Assembly (NCBI GenBank): GCA_013814015.1
Contig: JACCQS010000490.1
Coordinates: forward strand, 1-10,158
Length of the DNA: 10,158 bases
Source: Geodermatophilaceae bacterium
Lineage (GTDB): Bacteria; Actinomycetota; Actinomycetes; Mycobacteriales; Geodermatophilaceae
Reading direction: 5' to 3'
Notes under the pieces: generated by a model
What the model was told of the DNA's origin: nothing
Seen by the model: only the letters and a program-made list of their open reading frames with translations
Database searches by the model: none
Shown: piece after piece, positions 1-6,806 of the stretch
Layout: each line of letters starts with the position of its first letter
Position numbering within the stretch: the first letter of the stretch is position 1
Position numbers and translations under genes: made by a program

Positions 1-1
1 C

Positions 2-1507
2 ATGGGCTACAAGGAGATCGAAGTCGGGTTCCCGGCGGCGAGCCAGACCGACTTCGATTTCATCCGGCAGATCATCGAAGCCGAACTGATCCCCGAGGAC
101 GTGACGATCCAGGTCCTGACCCAGGCACGTGACGAGTTGATCGAACGGACCTTCGAGTCGATCCGCGGCGCGCGGGAGGCGATCGTGCACCTCTACAACT
201 CGACCTCGACCCTGCAGCGACGGGTGGTCTTCGGCCTGGACACCGAGGGCATCACCAACATCGCGCGCAACGGCGCTCAGCAGTGTCTGAAGCATGCCGA
301 ATACATGCGAGACACGTTCGTCCGGTTCGAGTACTCTCCGGAGTCCTACACCGGGACCGAACTGCCGTACGCCGCCGAGGTCTGCAACGCGGTCAACGAG
401 ATCTGGGAGCCCTCGCACGACCGGCCGGTGATCATCAATCTGCCGGCGACCGTGGAGATGGCCACCCCGAACGTCTACGCCGACTCGATCGAGTGGATGC
501 ACCGCCACCTGGCGCACCGCGAGAACGTCGTGCTGTCCCTGCACCCGCACAACGACCGCGGTACGGCCGTGGCCGCTGCCGAACTCGGCTTCCAGGCCGG
601 CGCGGACCGGATCGAGGGCTGCCTGTTCGGCAACGGGGAGCGGACCGGAAATGTCTGCCTGGTGACGCTCGGGATGAACCTGTTCAGTCAAGGCATCGAC
701 CCGAAGACCGACTTCTCCGACATCGACGAGGTACGCCGTACGGTCGAGTACTGCAACCAGTTGCCGGTCCCCGAGCGCCATCCGTACGGCGGTGACCTCG
801 TCTACACCGCGTTCTCCGGATCACATCAGGACGCGATCAACAAGGGCTTCGACTGGATGGCCCGCGATGCCGCGGCGGCGGACCGCACGGTTGACGAGAT
901 CACCTGGGCCGTACCGTATCTCCCGATCGATCCTCGAGACGTCGGCCGGACGTACGAAGCGGTCATCCGGGTGAACAGTCAGTCTGGCAAGGGCGGCGTC
1001 GCGTACATCATGAAGACTGAGCACCACTTGGACCTGCCCAGACGATTGCAGATCGAGTTCAGCCAGGTCATCCAGTCCTTCACCGAAGGAGAGGGCGGCG
1101 AGGTCAACCCAGCCGCGATGTGGTCGGCGTTCCGCACGGAGTACCTGCCAGACCCGGGCGCGACGTGGGGGCGGCTGGCCCTGCATGCCCATCGCAACAC
1201 CGCCGAGGCCGGCTCCGACGACGAGCTTGCCGCCGACGTCACCTTCGACGGCCTGGCGCAGACGGTCATCGGCCGCGGAAACGGCCCGATCGCGGCCTTC
1301 GTCGATGCGCTCGGCGGGCTCGGGGTCGATGTTCGAGTCCTGGACTACGCCGAGCATGCACTGTCCTCGGGCGGAGATGCCGTGGCCGCTGCCTACGTCG
1401 AGTGCGTGATCGGTGAGCAGGTGCTCTGGGGCGTGGGCATCGACCCGAACATCGTCACCGCCTCTTTGCACGCCGTCGTCTCGGCGGTCAACCGCTCCCT
1501 GCGCTGA
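2..1507 (+). CDS. leuA: 2-isopropylmalate synthase, long actinobacterial type (5' end outside window)
   Basis: LeuA condenses acetyl-CoA with 2-oxoisovalerate to 2-isopropylmalate, the committed step of leucine synthesis in the cytoplasm. The visible 501 residues start inside the TIM-barrel at GYKEIEVGFPAASQTDFDF, so the N-terminus with its RDGxQ catalytic motif lies before the window and the ATG at 2 is internal. Visible residues 181-187 are HPHNDRG (the metal-binding HxH) and 210-217 are GNGERTGN, the family signature. SGKGG (328-332) ends the catalytic and subdomain part. The C-terminal leucine-sensing domain runs from about 385 and includes GRGNGP (424-429) and the terminal WGVGIDPNI stretch (476-484). 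The mycobacterial enzyme has a variable tandem-repeat insertion before that last block; this protein does not. Feedback inhibition by leucine is known for the family. The frame is open to TGA at 1505-1507 with no sign of damage. Confidence 0.97.
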   Translation: MGYKEIEVGFPAASQTDFDFIRQIIEAELIPEDVTIQVLTQARDELIERTFESIRGAREAIVHLYNSTSTLQRRVVFGLDTEGITNIARNGAQQCLKHAEYMRDTFVRFEYSPESYTGTELPYAAEVCNAVNEIWEPSHDRPVIINLPATVEMATPNVYADSIEWMHRHLAHRENVVLSLHPHNDRGTAVAAAELGFQAGADRIEGCLFGNGERTGNVCLVTLGMNLFSQGIDPKTDFSDIDEVRRTVEYCNQLPVPERHPYGGDLVYTAFSGSHQDAINKGFDWMARDAAAADRTVDEITWAVPYLPIDPRDVGRTYEAVIRVNSQSGKGGVAYIMKTEHHLDLPRRLQIEFSQVIQSFTEGEGGEVNPAAMWSAFRTEYLPDPGATWGRLALHAHRNTAEAGSDDELAADVTFDGLAQTVIGRGNGPIAAFVDALGGLGVDVRVLDYAEHALSSGGDAVAAAYVECVIGEQVLWGVGIDPNIVTASLHAVVSAVNRSLR

Positions 1508-1518
1508 CCCTGACGGTT

Positions 1519-1563
1519 TTGACGGAAACCGCCAGGCTTGGCGGTCTTGACGGAAACCGCCAG
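1519..1563. repeat. Duplicated 17-bp intergenic element after leuA
   Basis: The 17-mer TTGACGGAAACCGCCAG occurs at 1519-1535 and again, identically, at 1547-1563 (period 28 bp). It starts 12 bp after the leuA stop. The bases between the copies fold with the first copy into a short hairpin. No protein frame explains the duplication. It could be a remnant of a terminator, a protein-binding site or a small intergenic repeat. Confidence 0.7.
1528..1545 (+). terminator. Possible leuA terminator hairpin
   Basis: ACCGCCA (1528-1534) pairs perfectly with TGGCGGT (1539-1545) across a GGCT loop, 21 bp after the leuA stop. A competing stem pairs CGGTTT (1514-1519) with AAACCG (1526-1531). There is no U-tract, so this would have to act as a tract-less actinobacterial hairpin. 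It is called mainly from position between leuA and a separately promoted gene. Confidence 0.3.
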
Positions 1564-1584
1564 CCGTGGCCCGTTGCCAAGAGT

Positions 1585-1614
1585 GCAGAGAATTGTTTGC
1601 AAAGAGTTCTCTGC
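1585..1614. promoter_or_regulatory. 30-bp dyad operator for the adjacent ArsR-type repressor
   Basis: GCAGAGAA (1585-1592) and TTCTCTGC (1607-1614) form perfect 8-bp arms, and the centre TTTGCAAA (1596-1603) is itself palindromic. Overall 13 of 15 base pairs are symmetric. The site can also be read as two abutting imperfect 16-bp dyads meeting at the central GC, each with half-sites close to GCARAGAA, which would suit two dimers side by side. It covers the predicted -35 and much of the spacer of the promoter for the regulator and MFS genes, so binding should block RNA polymerase. Assignment to the neighbouring repressor is inferred from position. Confidence 0.75.
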
Positions 1615-1625
1615 GGTTCTAGAGT
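1597..1625 (+). promoter_or_regulatory. Predicted sigma-70-type promoter of the regulator-MFS operon, probably leaderless
   Basis: The -35 box is TTGCAA (1597-1602), followed by a 17-bp spacer and the -10 box TAGAGT (1620-1625). Transcription would begin about 7-8 bases later, at 1632-1633, which is the A of the ATG at 1633. No Shine-Dalgarno sequence is visible before that ATG, which agrees with a leaderless mRNA. The operator dyad overlaps the -35 and most of the spacer. Confidence 0.55.
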
Positions 1626-1632
1626 CCGGTGT

Positions 1633-2286
1633 ATGACCGAAGACGAGCAACGGTCGGAGCGCCAACGATGGCTGGACCCAACGTCGCTCAAAGCGCTGGC
1701 ACACCCGCTGCGGCTGGCGCTGTTGGAGCGGTTGGAGGTACGCGGCCGGGCGACCGCGACGGTGCTCGCCGACGACCTTGCCGAATCCAGCGGAGCCACC
1801 AGCTACCACCTGCGCCAGTTGGCCCGACACGGCTTCATAGAGGAGGCCGCCGGCGGTAACGGCCGCGAACGCTGGTGGCGCCCGGCAACCGGTGGCTGGG
1901 GGTTCAACGACCACGAGATGGTCCGCCAGCCGGGGCTGCGTGCCGCCGCGGACATGGTGGTCCGCGGCACCCTCGATGCCGCCCACCGACGAATGATGGA
2001 CGCGCTGCAGACCTGGCCCGACCAGTCCGCCGAGTGGCGCGATGCCATGGTGCAGACGGTCAGCCGGTTTCAGTTGACCGCCGATGAAGCAGTCGCGCTC
2101 AAGGACGAACTCACCGAAGTGCTCGGGCGCTATCGCCGAACCGAGTCCACCGAGGCCGGAGCGGATCCACCTGAGAACAGTTCACGCGTCGAGGTGCACG
2201 TATCGCTGTTCCCGCTCGACCCACGCCTGCTGTCCCTGCTGGAACCCGATCCCCACGCGGCTGTCCGCCAGCGGGAGCCGTTGTGA
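1633..2286 (+). CDS. ArsR/HTH_20-type winged-helix transcriptional repressor
   Basis: This 217-residue protein is a predicted cytoplasmic DNA-binding repressor of its own operon. Residues 15-83 form the winged helix: LKALAHPLRLALLERL (19-34) is the typical first helices, SSGATSYHLRQLARHGFIEE (52-71) is the recognition-helix segment, and GNGRERWWRP (75-84) is the wing. Residues 95-165 are helical and probably carry the dimer or ligand part. There are no cysteines, so an ArsR-style thiolate metal site is excluded. The frame stays open further upstream, but the ATG at 1633 is preferred because the -10 box and operator lie in that upstream stretch and the domain begins just after it. The last four bases overlap the MFS start (GTGA), so the two are co-transcribed and probably coupled. 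Such regulators paired with MFS_3 exporters often respond to the exported compound; the inducer here is unknown. Confidence 0.88.
   Translation: MTEDEQRSERQRWLDPTSLKALAHPLRLALLERLEVRGRATATVLADDLAESSGATSYHLRQLARHGFIEEAAGGNGRERWWRPATGGWGFNDHEMVRQPGLRAAADMVVRGTLDAAHRRMMDALQTWPDQSAEWRDAMVQTVSRFQLTADEAVALKDELTEVLGRYRRTESTEAGADPPENSSRVEVHVSLFPLDPRLLSLLEPDPHAAVRQREPL
2273..2277 (+). promoter_or_regulatory. Ribosome binding site of the MFS gene
   Basis: GGGAG lies 5 bases before the GTG at 2283, inside the end of the regulator gene. It decides the start in favour of this GTG, giving a 4-bp overlap. Confidence 0.65.
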
Positions 2287-3569
2287 GCACTACCCGAGCG
2301 CGCCCGACGTCCAAGCCGAAGGACCCCTTGGGCGGCAACTACTGGCGGCTGCTGATCGCCAGCGCCGTCTCGAACCTCGGCGACGGAATCATCCGGACGG
2401 TCATCCCGCTGCTGGCCATCACGCTGACCCGCGACCCGGTCCTGGTCGGTGCCCTCACCGCCTTGGCTTTTCTGCCGTGGCTACTCTTCGCGATTCCCTC
2501 TGGCGCGTTGGTCGACCGGATGGACCGCCGACGGGCGATGTCCCTAGCGAACCTCCTCCGGGCCGTCGTGATCGGCGGGCTCATCGCCGCCATCGCCGCC
2601 GGTCAGGTCAACATGGTCGTGCTGTACGCGGTCACCTTCGTCCTGGGCATGGCCGAGACCGTGTACGACAGCGCGGCCCGGGCGATGCTGCCGCAAGTTG
2701 TGCGCCGCGATCAGCTGGATCGGGCCAACGGACCGCTGACCTCCGCCGAGATCGTCACCGAGACCTTCCTGGGCGCTCCGATCGGCTCGTTTCTGTTCGC
2801 CTGGCTGGTGGTCGCCCCCTTCCTCACCGGCGCCCTTGGCTACCTGCTGGCCGCGGTGCTGATCCTGAGCATTGTCGGCAATCTGCGTCCGGGACGGGAG
2901 GGGAACAGGGAGTCAGGTACGGCGACCATGCGCGCCGACATCGCCGAGGGTCTGCGGTGGCTTCGAGACCACCACCTGCTGCGTGCACTGGCCGTGCTTT
3001 CCGGGCTGACCGCCGCGGCGCACACGATGGCCAACGCGGTGCTGGTGCTGTATGTCGTGGACACCCTCGATGTGCCGGAGTCCGCCTTCGGCGTCTTCCT
3101 GGTCTCTGCCGGACTAGGCGGCCTGCTCGGCGGTCTTTGCGCGGCGTGGCTGTCCCGACGGGCCGGGCGGATCGCCACCATGATCGTCAGTGCGGTGTTC
3201 TGCGCCGTCGCGAACGTCGGCATGGGCCTGACCGATGCGGCCTGGCTCGGTGCAGCGCTCTTCGGACTCGTCGGCGTGTCGGTCTCGATCTGGAACGTGC
3301 TCGTCATGTCGCTGCGTCAGGCGCTGATCCCCGAACAACTCTTCGGCCGCGTGCAGGGCGCCTACCGGACCCTTGTCTGGGGAATGATCCCGTTGGGCGC
3401 CCTTGTCGGAGGTGTTGTCGCGGGTGTGACCAGCGTCCCGACCACCTTCGTGATTTCTGGTGTCCTGCAACTACTCCTGGCCGTAATGTGCCTGCAGCTC
3501 TTCCGCCGACACAGGGGCCAGATCGAAGCGGCTCACCTGCCTGATGCAGAGCGGGCCACTGCCGACTGA
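2283..3569 (+). CDS. MFS transporter, putative exporter (MFS_3/enterobactin-exporter-like)
   Basis: This 428-residue integral membrane protein should have 12 transmembrane helices and export a small molecule by proton antiport. After a short basic N-terminus, helix 1 contains SNLGDGIIRTVIPLLAITLT (30-49). The loop 2-3 signature appears as GALVDRMDRRRAM (74-86), the MFS motif A. Further hydrophobic segments continue to about residue 410, with a cytoplasmic central loop rich in charge near 200-225 (RPGREGNRESG). The length is normal for the family and no frame damage is seen. The GTG start has a good GGGAG site and overlaps the repressor stop by 4 bp, so the pair forms a self-regulated efflux unit. 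The substrate cannot be read from sequence; the EntS-like class covers siderophores, macrolides and other drugs. The 3' end overlaps the convergent hypothetical gene by 37 bp. Confidence 0.92.
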   Translation: MSTTRARPTSKPKDPLGGNYWRLLIASAVSNLGDGIIRTVIPLLAITLTRDPVLVGALTALAFLPWLLFAIPSGALVDRMDRRRAMSLANLLRAVVIGGLIAAIAAGQVNMVVLYAVTFVLGMAETVYDSAARAMLPQVVRRDQLDRANGPLTSAEIVTETFLGAPIGSFLFAWLVVAPFLTGALGYLLAAVLILSIVGNLRPGREGNRESGTATMRADIAEGLRWLRDHHLLRALAVLSGLTAAAHTMANAVLVLYVVDTLDVPESAFGVFLVSAGLGGLLGGLCAAWLSRRAGRIATMIVSAVFCAVANVGMGLTDAAWLGAALFGLVGVSVSIWNVLVMSLRQALIPEQLFGRVQGAYRTLVWGMIPLGALVGGVVAGVTSVPTTFVISGVLQLLLAVMCLQLFRRHRGQIEAAHLPDAERATAD

Positions 3570-3925
3570 GCCAGCCGTTCAGGCGGTGGCGGCGCGGGGT
3601 TGTGGGGTGAGCGGAAGGCCACCGTCGAGGTTCCGTCGGCGGGGGCGGGCGGGGCGGTCGCCGGAGGCAGCAGTGCGGCAGTCAGCCCTCGGACCAGTTC
3701 GGGCACGTCCTCGGGTGCCAGCCGAAGGGTGGCCATGCACACGTCGTGGTCCCAGATCGACAGGACCACCCGCGCGACATCCGGGTGATAGCTCACTCGG
3801 AGCATGCGCGCGGCGGCATCCCGGCCGGTGAGAACTCCCCCTCGGCGGGGCAACGGGGTGACGCCCATGCCCCAGTGTGAGACGAAGGCACCACCGATGT
3901 CTATGACCTGCGCCCCCGCGTTCAT
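3533..3925 (-). CDS. Small actinobacterial hypothetical protein
   Basis: This is a 130-residue soluble protein of unknown function. The conserved-looking core is RVSYHPDVARVVLSIWDHDV with CMATLRLAPEDVPELVRGL following (about residues 43-83). This strand-strand-helix pattern resembles short actinomycete proteins of unknown role with a 'vvlSvW..d.C.atf.L' motif. The C-terminal 40 residues are Pro/Ala-rich and probably disordered. The start is uncertain: the ATG at 3925 has GGAG directly against it with no spacing, and the ATG at 3868 (residue 20) is an alternative. It lies 44 bp downstream of the RidA-like gene in the same direction, so it may be the last gene of that unit. Its 3' end runs 37 bp into the convergent MFS gene. 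The frames on the opposite strand here have no recognisable domain. Confidence 0.65.
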   Translation of the reverse strand: MNAGAQVIDIGGAFVSHWGMGVTPLPRRGGVLTGRDAAARMLRVSYHPDVARVVLSIWDHDVCMATLRLAPEDVPELVRGLTAALLPPATAPPAPADGTSTVAFRSPHNPAPPPPERLAQSAVARSASGR

Positions 3926-3969
3926 CTCCGGTTTGACCGATCGAGCGCCGGCTTGGTTCCCGGATCACC

Positions 3970-4353
3970 TCATGCGGCTGCGATTACTTCGATTTCCACC
4001 AACCAATCACTGTCCAGGGTCTGTACGACGATGGCCGTGGTCGGGACGGCTCGCCCGCCCAACGCCTGGACCCGCGCGGTGGCGTTGGCCGCCGCATAGG
4101 AGACATCACGCAGATAACTCGTGACGCGTACGACGTGCTCGAGAGTCATTCCAGCCGAGGCAAGGATCGCCCGGATGTTTGCCCAGACCAGCTCCAGCTG
4201 TTCATCCAGAGAGGCGCCTGGCCTGCCGTCGGCGTCCAAGCCCATGGTTCCGCTGACAAAGAGCAGCCGCTCCGCGCCGCGTACCTCCATCGCGTGAACC
4301 CAGTTGTCCGTGGGATAGACGCCCTCGGTGGGGTTGTGCGCCTCGGTCTCCAT
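3970..4353 (-). CDS. RidA/YjgF-superfamily protein lacking the RidA arginine
   Basis: This 127-residue cytoplasmic protein should form the usual trimeric chorismate-mutase-like barrel. Supporting segments are LLFVSGTMGLDADG (30-43), the helix DEQLELVWANIRAILASAG (50-68), VVRVTSYLRDV (74-84) and the C-terminal LVEIEVIAAA. RidA proteins hydrolyse reactive enamines and imines released by PLP enzymes, using a conserved arginine in the PAR(T/S) segment near the C-terminus. Here that segment reads AVPTTAIVV, with Pro or Thr at the arginine position depending on alignment. Classical 2-iminopropanoate deaminase activity is therefore doubtful, and a Rid subfamily with another role is more likely. The ATG overlaps the stop of the VOC gene by one base (TGATG), so translation is probably coupled. 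Confidence 0.9.
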   Translation of the reverse strand: METEAHNPTEGVYPTDNWVHAMEVRGAERLLFVSGTMGLDADGRPGASLDEQLELVWANIRAILASAGMTLEHVVRVTSYLRDVSYAAANATARVQALGGRAVPTTAIVVQTLDSDWLVEIEVIAAA

Positions 4354-4769
4354 CAGGTTGCGAAGACCTGCGCGTCGTCGGTGAACGCCTTGAACTCCAG
4401 TGCATTACCGGCCGGATCGAGGAAGAACATCGTCCACTGCTCGCCCGGTTCGCCGGCGAAGCGCAGGTACGGCTCGATCACGAACGGCGTACCGGCCGTA
4501 CGCAACCGATCGGCAAGAGCATGGAAATCCTCGACGGACAGCAGCACTCCGAAGTGCGGCACCGGTACCTCGTGTCCGTCGACCGAGTTGTGCGCTCGAG
4601 TGCCCGCACCGGCGGCGAGGTGAGTGACGAACTGATGCCCGTACAGATCCCAGTCCGCCCACTGTTCGGAACTCCGGCCGGCACGGCAACCCAGCACTTC
4701 TCCATAGAAGCTGATGGCAGCAGCCAGATCATCGACGGGTACGGCGAGATGGAAGCGGGTGTCAGGCAT
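4353..4769 (-). CDS. VOC-family protein, predicted extradiol-dioxygenase-like (COG3565-type)
   Basis: This 138-residue protein has two beta-alpha-beta-beta-beta modules of the vicinal oxygen chelate fold. Module 1 begins FHLAVPVDDLAAAISFYGEVLG (6-27) and module 2 begins PHFGVLLSVEDFHALADRL (71-89), ending FFLDPAGNALEFKAF (115-129). The likely divalent metal ligands are His7, His72 and Glu125, all present, so it should be an active metalloenzyme. The substrate is unknown; the annotation as a dioxygenase is by family only. The ATG at 4769 is chosen because the fold begins there. GGGAG lies unusually close, directly before it, and the frame is open upstream but holds no domain. The start overlaps by 8 bp the restored stop of the phosphodiesterase frame (4762-4764), and its own stop overlaps the RidA-like start. 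Confidence 0.9.
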   Translation of the reverse strand: MPDTRFHLAVPVDDLAAAISFYGEVLGCRAGRSSEQWADWDLYGHQFVTHLAAGAGTRAHNSVDGHEVPVPHFGVLLSVEDFHALADRLRTAGTPFVIEPYLRFAGEPGEQWTMFFLDPAGNALEFKAFTDDAQVFAT

Positions 4770-6806
4770 CTCCCGACCGTACGCGGACACCTTGATCGAA
4801 CAACACGCCAGCGCCGTCGGCCCGCCAGTCGCGTAGGACTCGGTGCAGTCGGTCGGCGCCCACGATGGGCCCGGACGGCGGACTGAACCCCCTCGGGTAG
4901 AGCGGAAAGCCCTGGCTCTGCGGACCACCGAGGGCACCGTGTGAGGCGGCGTGCATTTCGAACGCGGAAGCCTCGTCGGTCTCCGGGGTCGTACGCACTG
5001 TGGACCATGATGTCCGCACAATTATCGAAAGTATCGGTACGTGCGACCTGCTCTCGAGCGTGCGGCCCATAGTTGGCCAGCGGATCGACGCCGGTCACCT
5101 CGCCGGTATCCAGGCGATGAGCGCCGTTGCGAACCAACACCATTCCGCCGTTGGCATGGCTGGTGACCAAGAGGAAGCCCACCCCGGGATGCCTGCGGAG
5201 CCGAGAGAGCAGATGTGGGTAGCGTGCTTCGATGCCCTCGAGGGTCGCCCGCCCCTGGATCTTCATCAGCGCGACGGTCGTCGAGTGTCCGGAGTAGACA
5301 ATCGTGATGTCCTCGTCGGATATCTGCTGTTGCCCCCCAGCGGCGCAGACTTGGGCACTCGATGAGTGCTCGTTGCGCCGACGCGCGGTCTTGCTGCCTC
5401 GCCCCTCGCCAGGTTCGGGTTGGGCGTACGGCGAAGCCTGCGCGGCCGCGCGGACGAACGAGTCGAAGGTGTAGCCGAACCGATCGGTAAACGAGGGGCC
5501 CTGCGTCAGCCCGTGGTCGGACAGGATCACGAAGTGGTACGGCCTCGGTGCCAGCTCACTGACGCGCGCCAGACGACCGATCTGCTGGTCGATGCTGCGC
5601 AGCACTTCGAGCACGTCGTACCGCTCGATCCCCGAGTGATGGCCCACCTCGTCGTAGCCGAGAAAATCCGCGTAGACCGCATGGCGGCCGGCGATCATGT
5701 CCTCGCTGATGGCAGCGGTGATGACGTCGCGGGATATCACCGTCGTAACCGGCCGGATGATCGGATAGATCCCGCCGCGACCGACCCGCGGCCACACGTC
5801 GTTGCGGCGTTGCCGGGCAGCGGCGACCACTTCCCGGCCAACCTCGACCAGGTACATGACAGCGGTCCGTCCGGCGTTGATCAATTCGCGAAATAGGCGT
5901 AATAGCCCGCCCCGAGCCGACCCTTGCGGCGGATCGGTGCACTCATCGTGAGGCTGATATGGGTGGCATCGCCGGTGAACAGGTTGCCGTGAGCCGCACC
6001 ACCCCCGCTGAGCAGCCCTCGGCCGTTCGAGTGCCGTCGCTCGATGTCAGCGGCATCGCTCGGCCGCGAAACTGCTACCAGTCGACTGGTGGTTTGTCCT
6101 ACCAACGGAACCCGAGGATCCCTGCATTGGAGCCATGCATGATGCCCGCGACGCTGGAACCGGTCTGAGAGCTCCAGTCGGTGTGCCACACCGACACCCG
6201 GTGCCTGCTGGTTCGGACCCAACGCGCCAGATTGGGGATGTTCCCGTCACGCAGCGCCCGGCGCAGGACGTCGTACCCCAACCCGTCGATCTGGAGGTAG
6301 ATGATGCCCGGAGTGGGGTCCTGCACTTTCCCCGTCCTGCGTCGGCGCATCCGTCGGGCCGCCCGGCGAAAGAACAGCTCGTCCTCGTCGATGGACAGCA
6401 GACCGCTGACGAACCCGGTCGACACGGTCAACCAGCCGGCGATCAGGACCGCCGTGGGAAGGCCCCGGATCTGGGCTCCCGGGACGGCGACGAACACTGC
6501 CAGCACCAACAGCCCGCTGAGCAGGAATCCGCCCAACCCCAGGGTGATCACGGTGAAGCCCAGGGCGACTCGCATGATCAGCGGCCAGACGAGGGCGTAG
6601 AGCAGTCCCAGGCACAACGCGATCAGCAGGGCCAACCAGCGACTGTTCAGCACGAATCCGGCCATCAGGTCGTCGAGTACGAGCAGAGTCACGGTTGCGG
6701 CCAGCCAGACCAGAAGCAGCCGGGCGGCGGCTCGCCCGCTGCGGATCAGTCGGCCCGTCCCCGGCGGCCCGCCGCCATTGCTCCAGCCGGCAGGAACGCC
6801 TTCCAC
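4762..6806 (-). pseudogene. Frameshifted phage-holin-IV / type I phosphodiesterase (alkaline phosphatase superfamily) fusion protein
   Basis: An intact member would be a membrane protein of about 660-680 residues: four N-terminal transmembrane helices (holin-IV-like, about 6740-6400) and an external or cytoplasmic AlkP-superfamily hydrolase domain. Metal-site pieces are visible in different frames: YLQIDGLGYD (Asp codon 6285-6287), SQTGSSVAGIMHG (nucleophile region near 6162), YADFLGYDEVGHHSG (near 5638-5668) and ILSDHG (near 5515-5518). Reading them requires three corrections: a missing base near 6099, where GFRW meets TAG; a missing base near 5881-5884, between YYAYFAN and INAGRTAV; and an extra base in the G4 run 4985-4988 (C4 in the gene), between SAYDP and ETDEASAF. 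The last frame ends at 4762. No in-frame nonsense codons occur elsewhere, so decay is recent or these are sequence errors. The start is unclear: GTG at 6806, or a CTG at 6749 overlapping the DedA stop. Confidence 0.85.

Noticed and set aside
821..1471. Long minus-strand open frame opposite leuA
   Set aside because: It mirrors the leuA codons in high-GC DNA, has no recognisable domain and no ribosome binding site, while the plus-strand frame is an unmistakable LeuA.
2084..3544. 486-residue plus-strand open frame across the MFS gene
   Set aside because: The translation is Arg/Pro/Gly-rich with no domain and lies in another frame of the clear MFS gene; it is a GC-bias shadow.
4353..5021. VOC protein with an 84-residue N-terminal extension
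   Set aside because: The extension is Arg/Pro-rich, belongs to the shadow of the phosphodiesterase C-terminus, and the VOC fold starts at the ATG at 4769.
5366..5896. Plus-strand open frame within the phosphodiesterase region
   Set aside because: The minus strand here encodes the recognisable YADFLGYDEVGHHSG and SDHG motifs; the plus-strand product has no domain.
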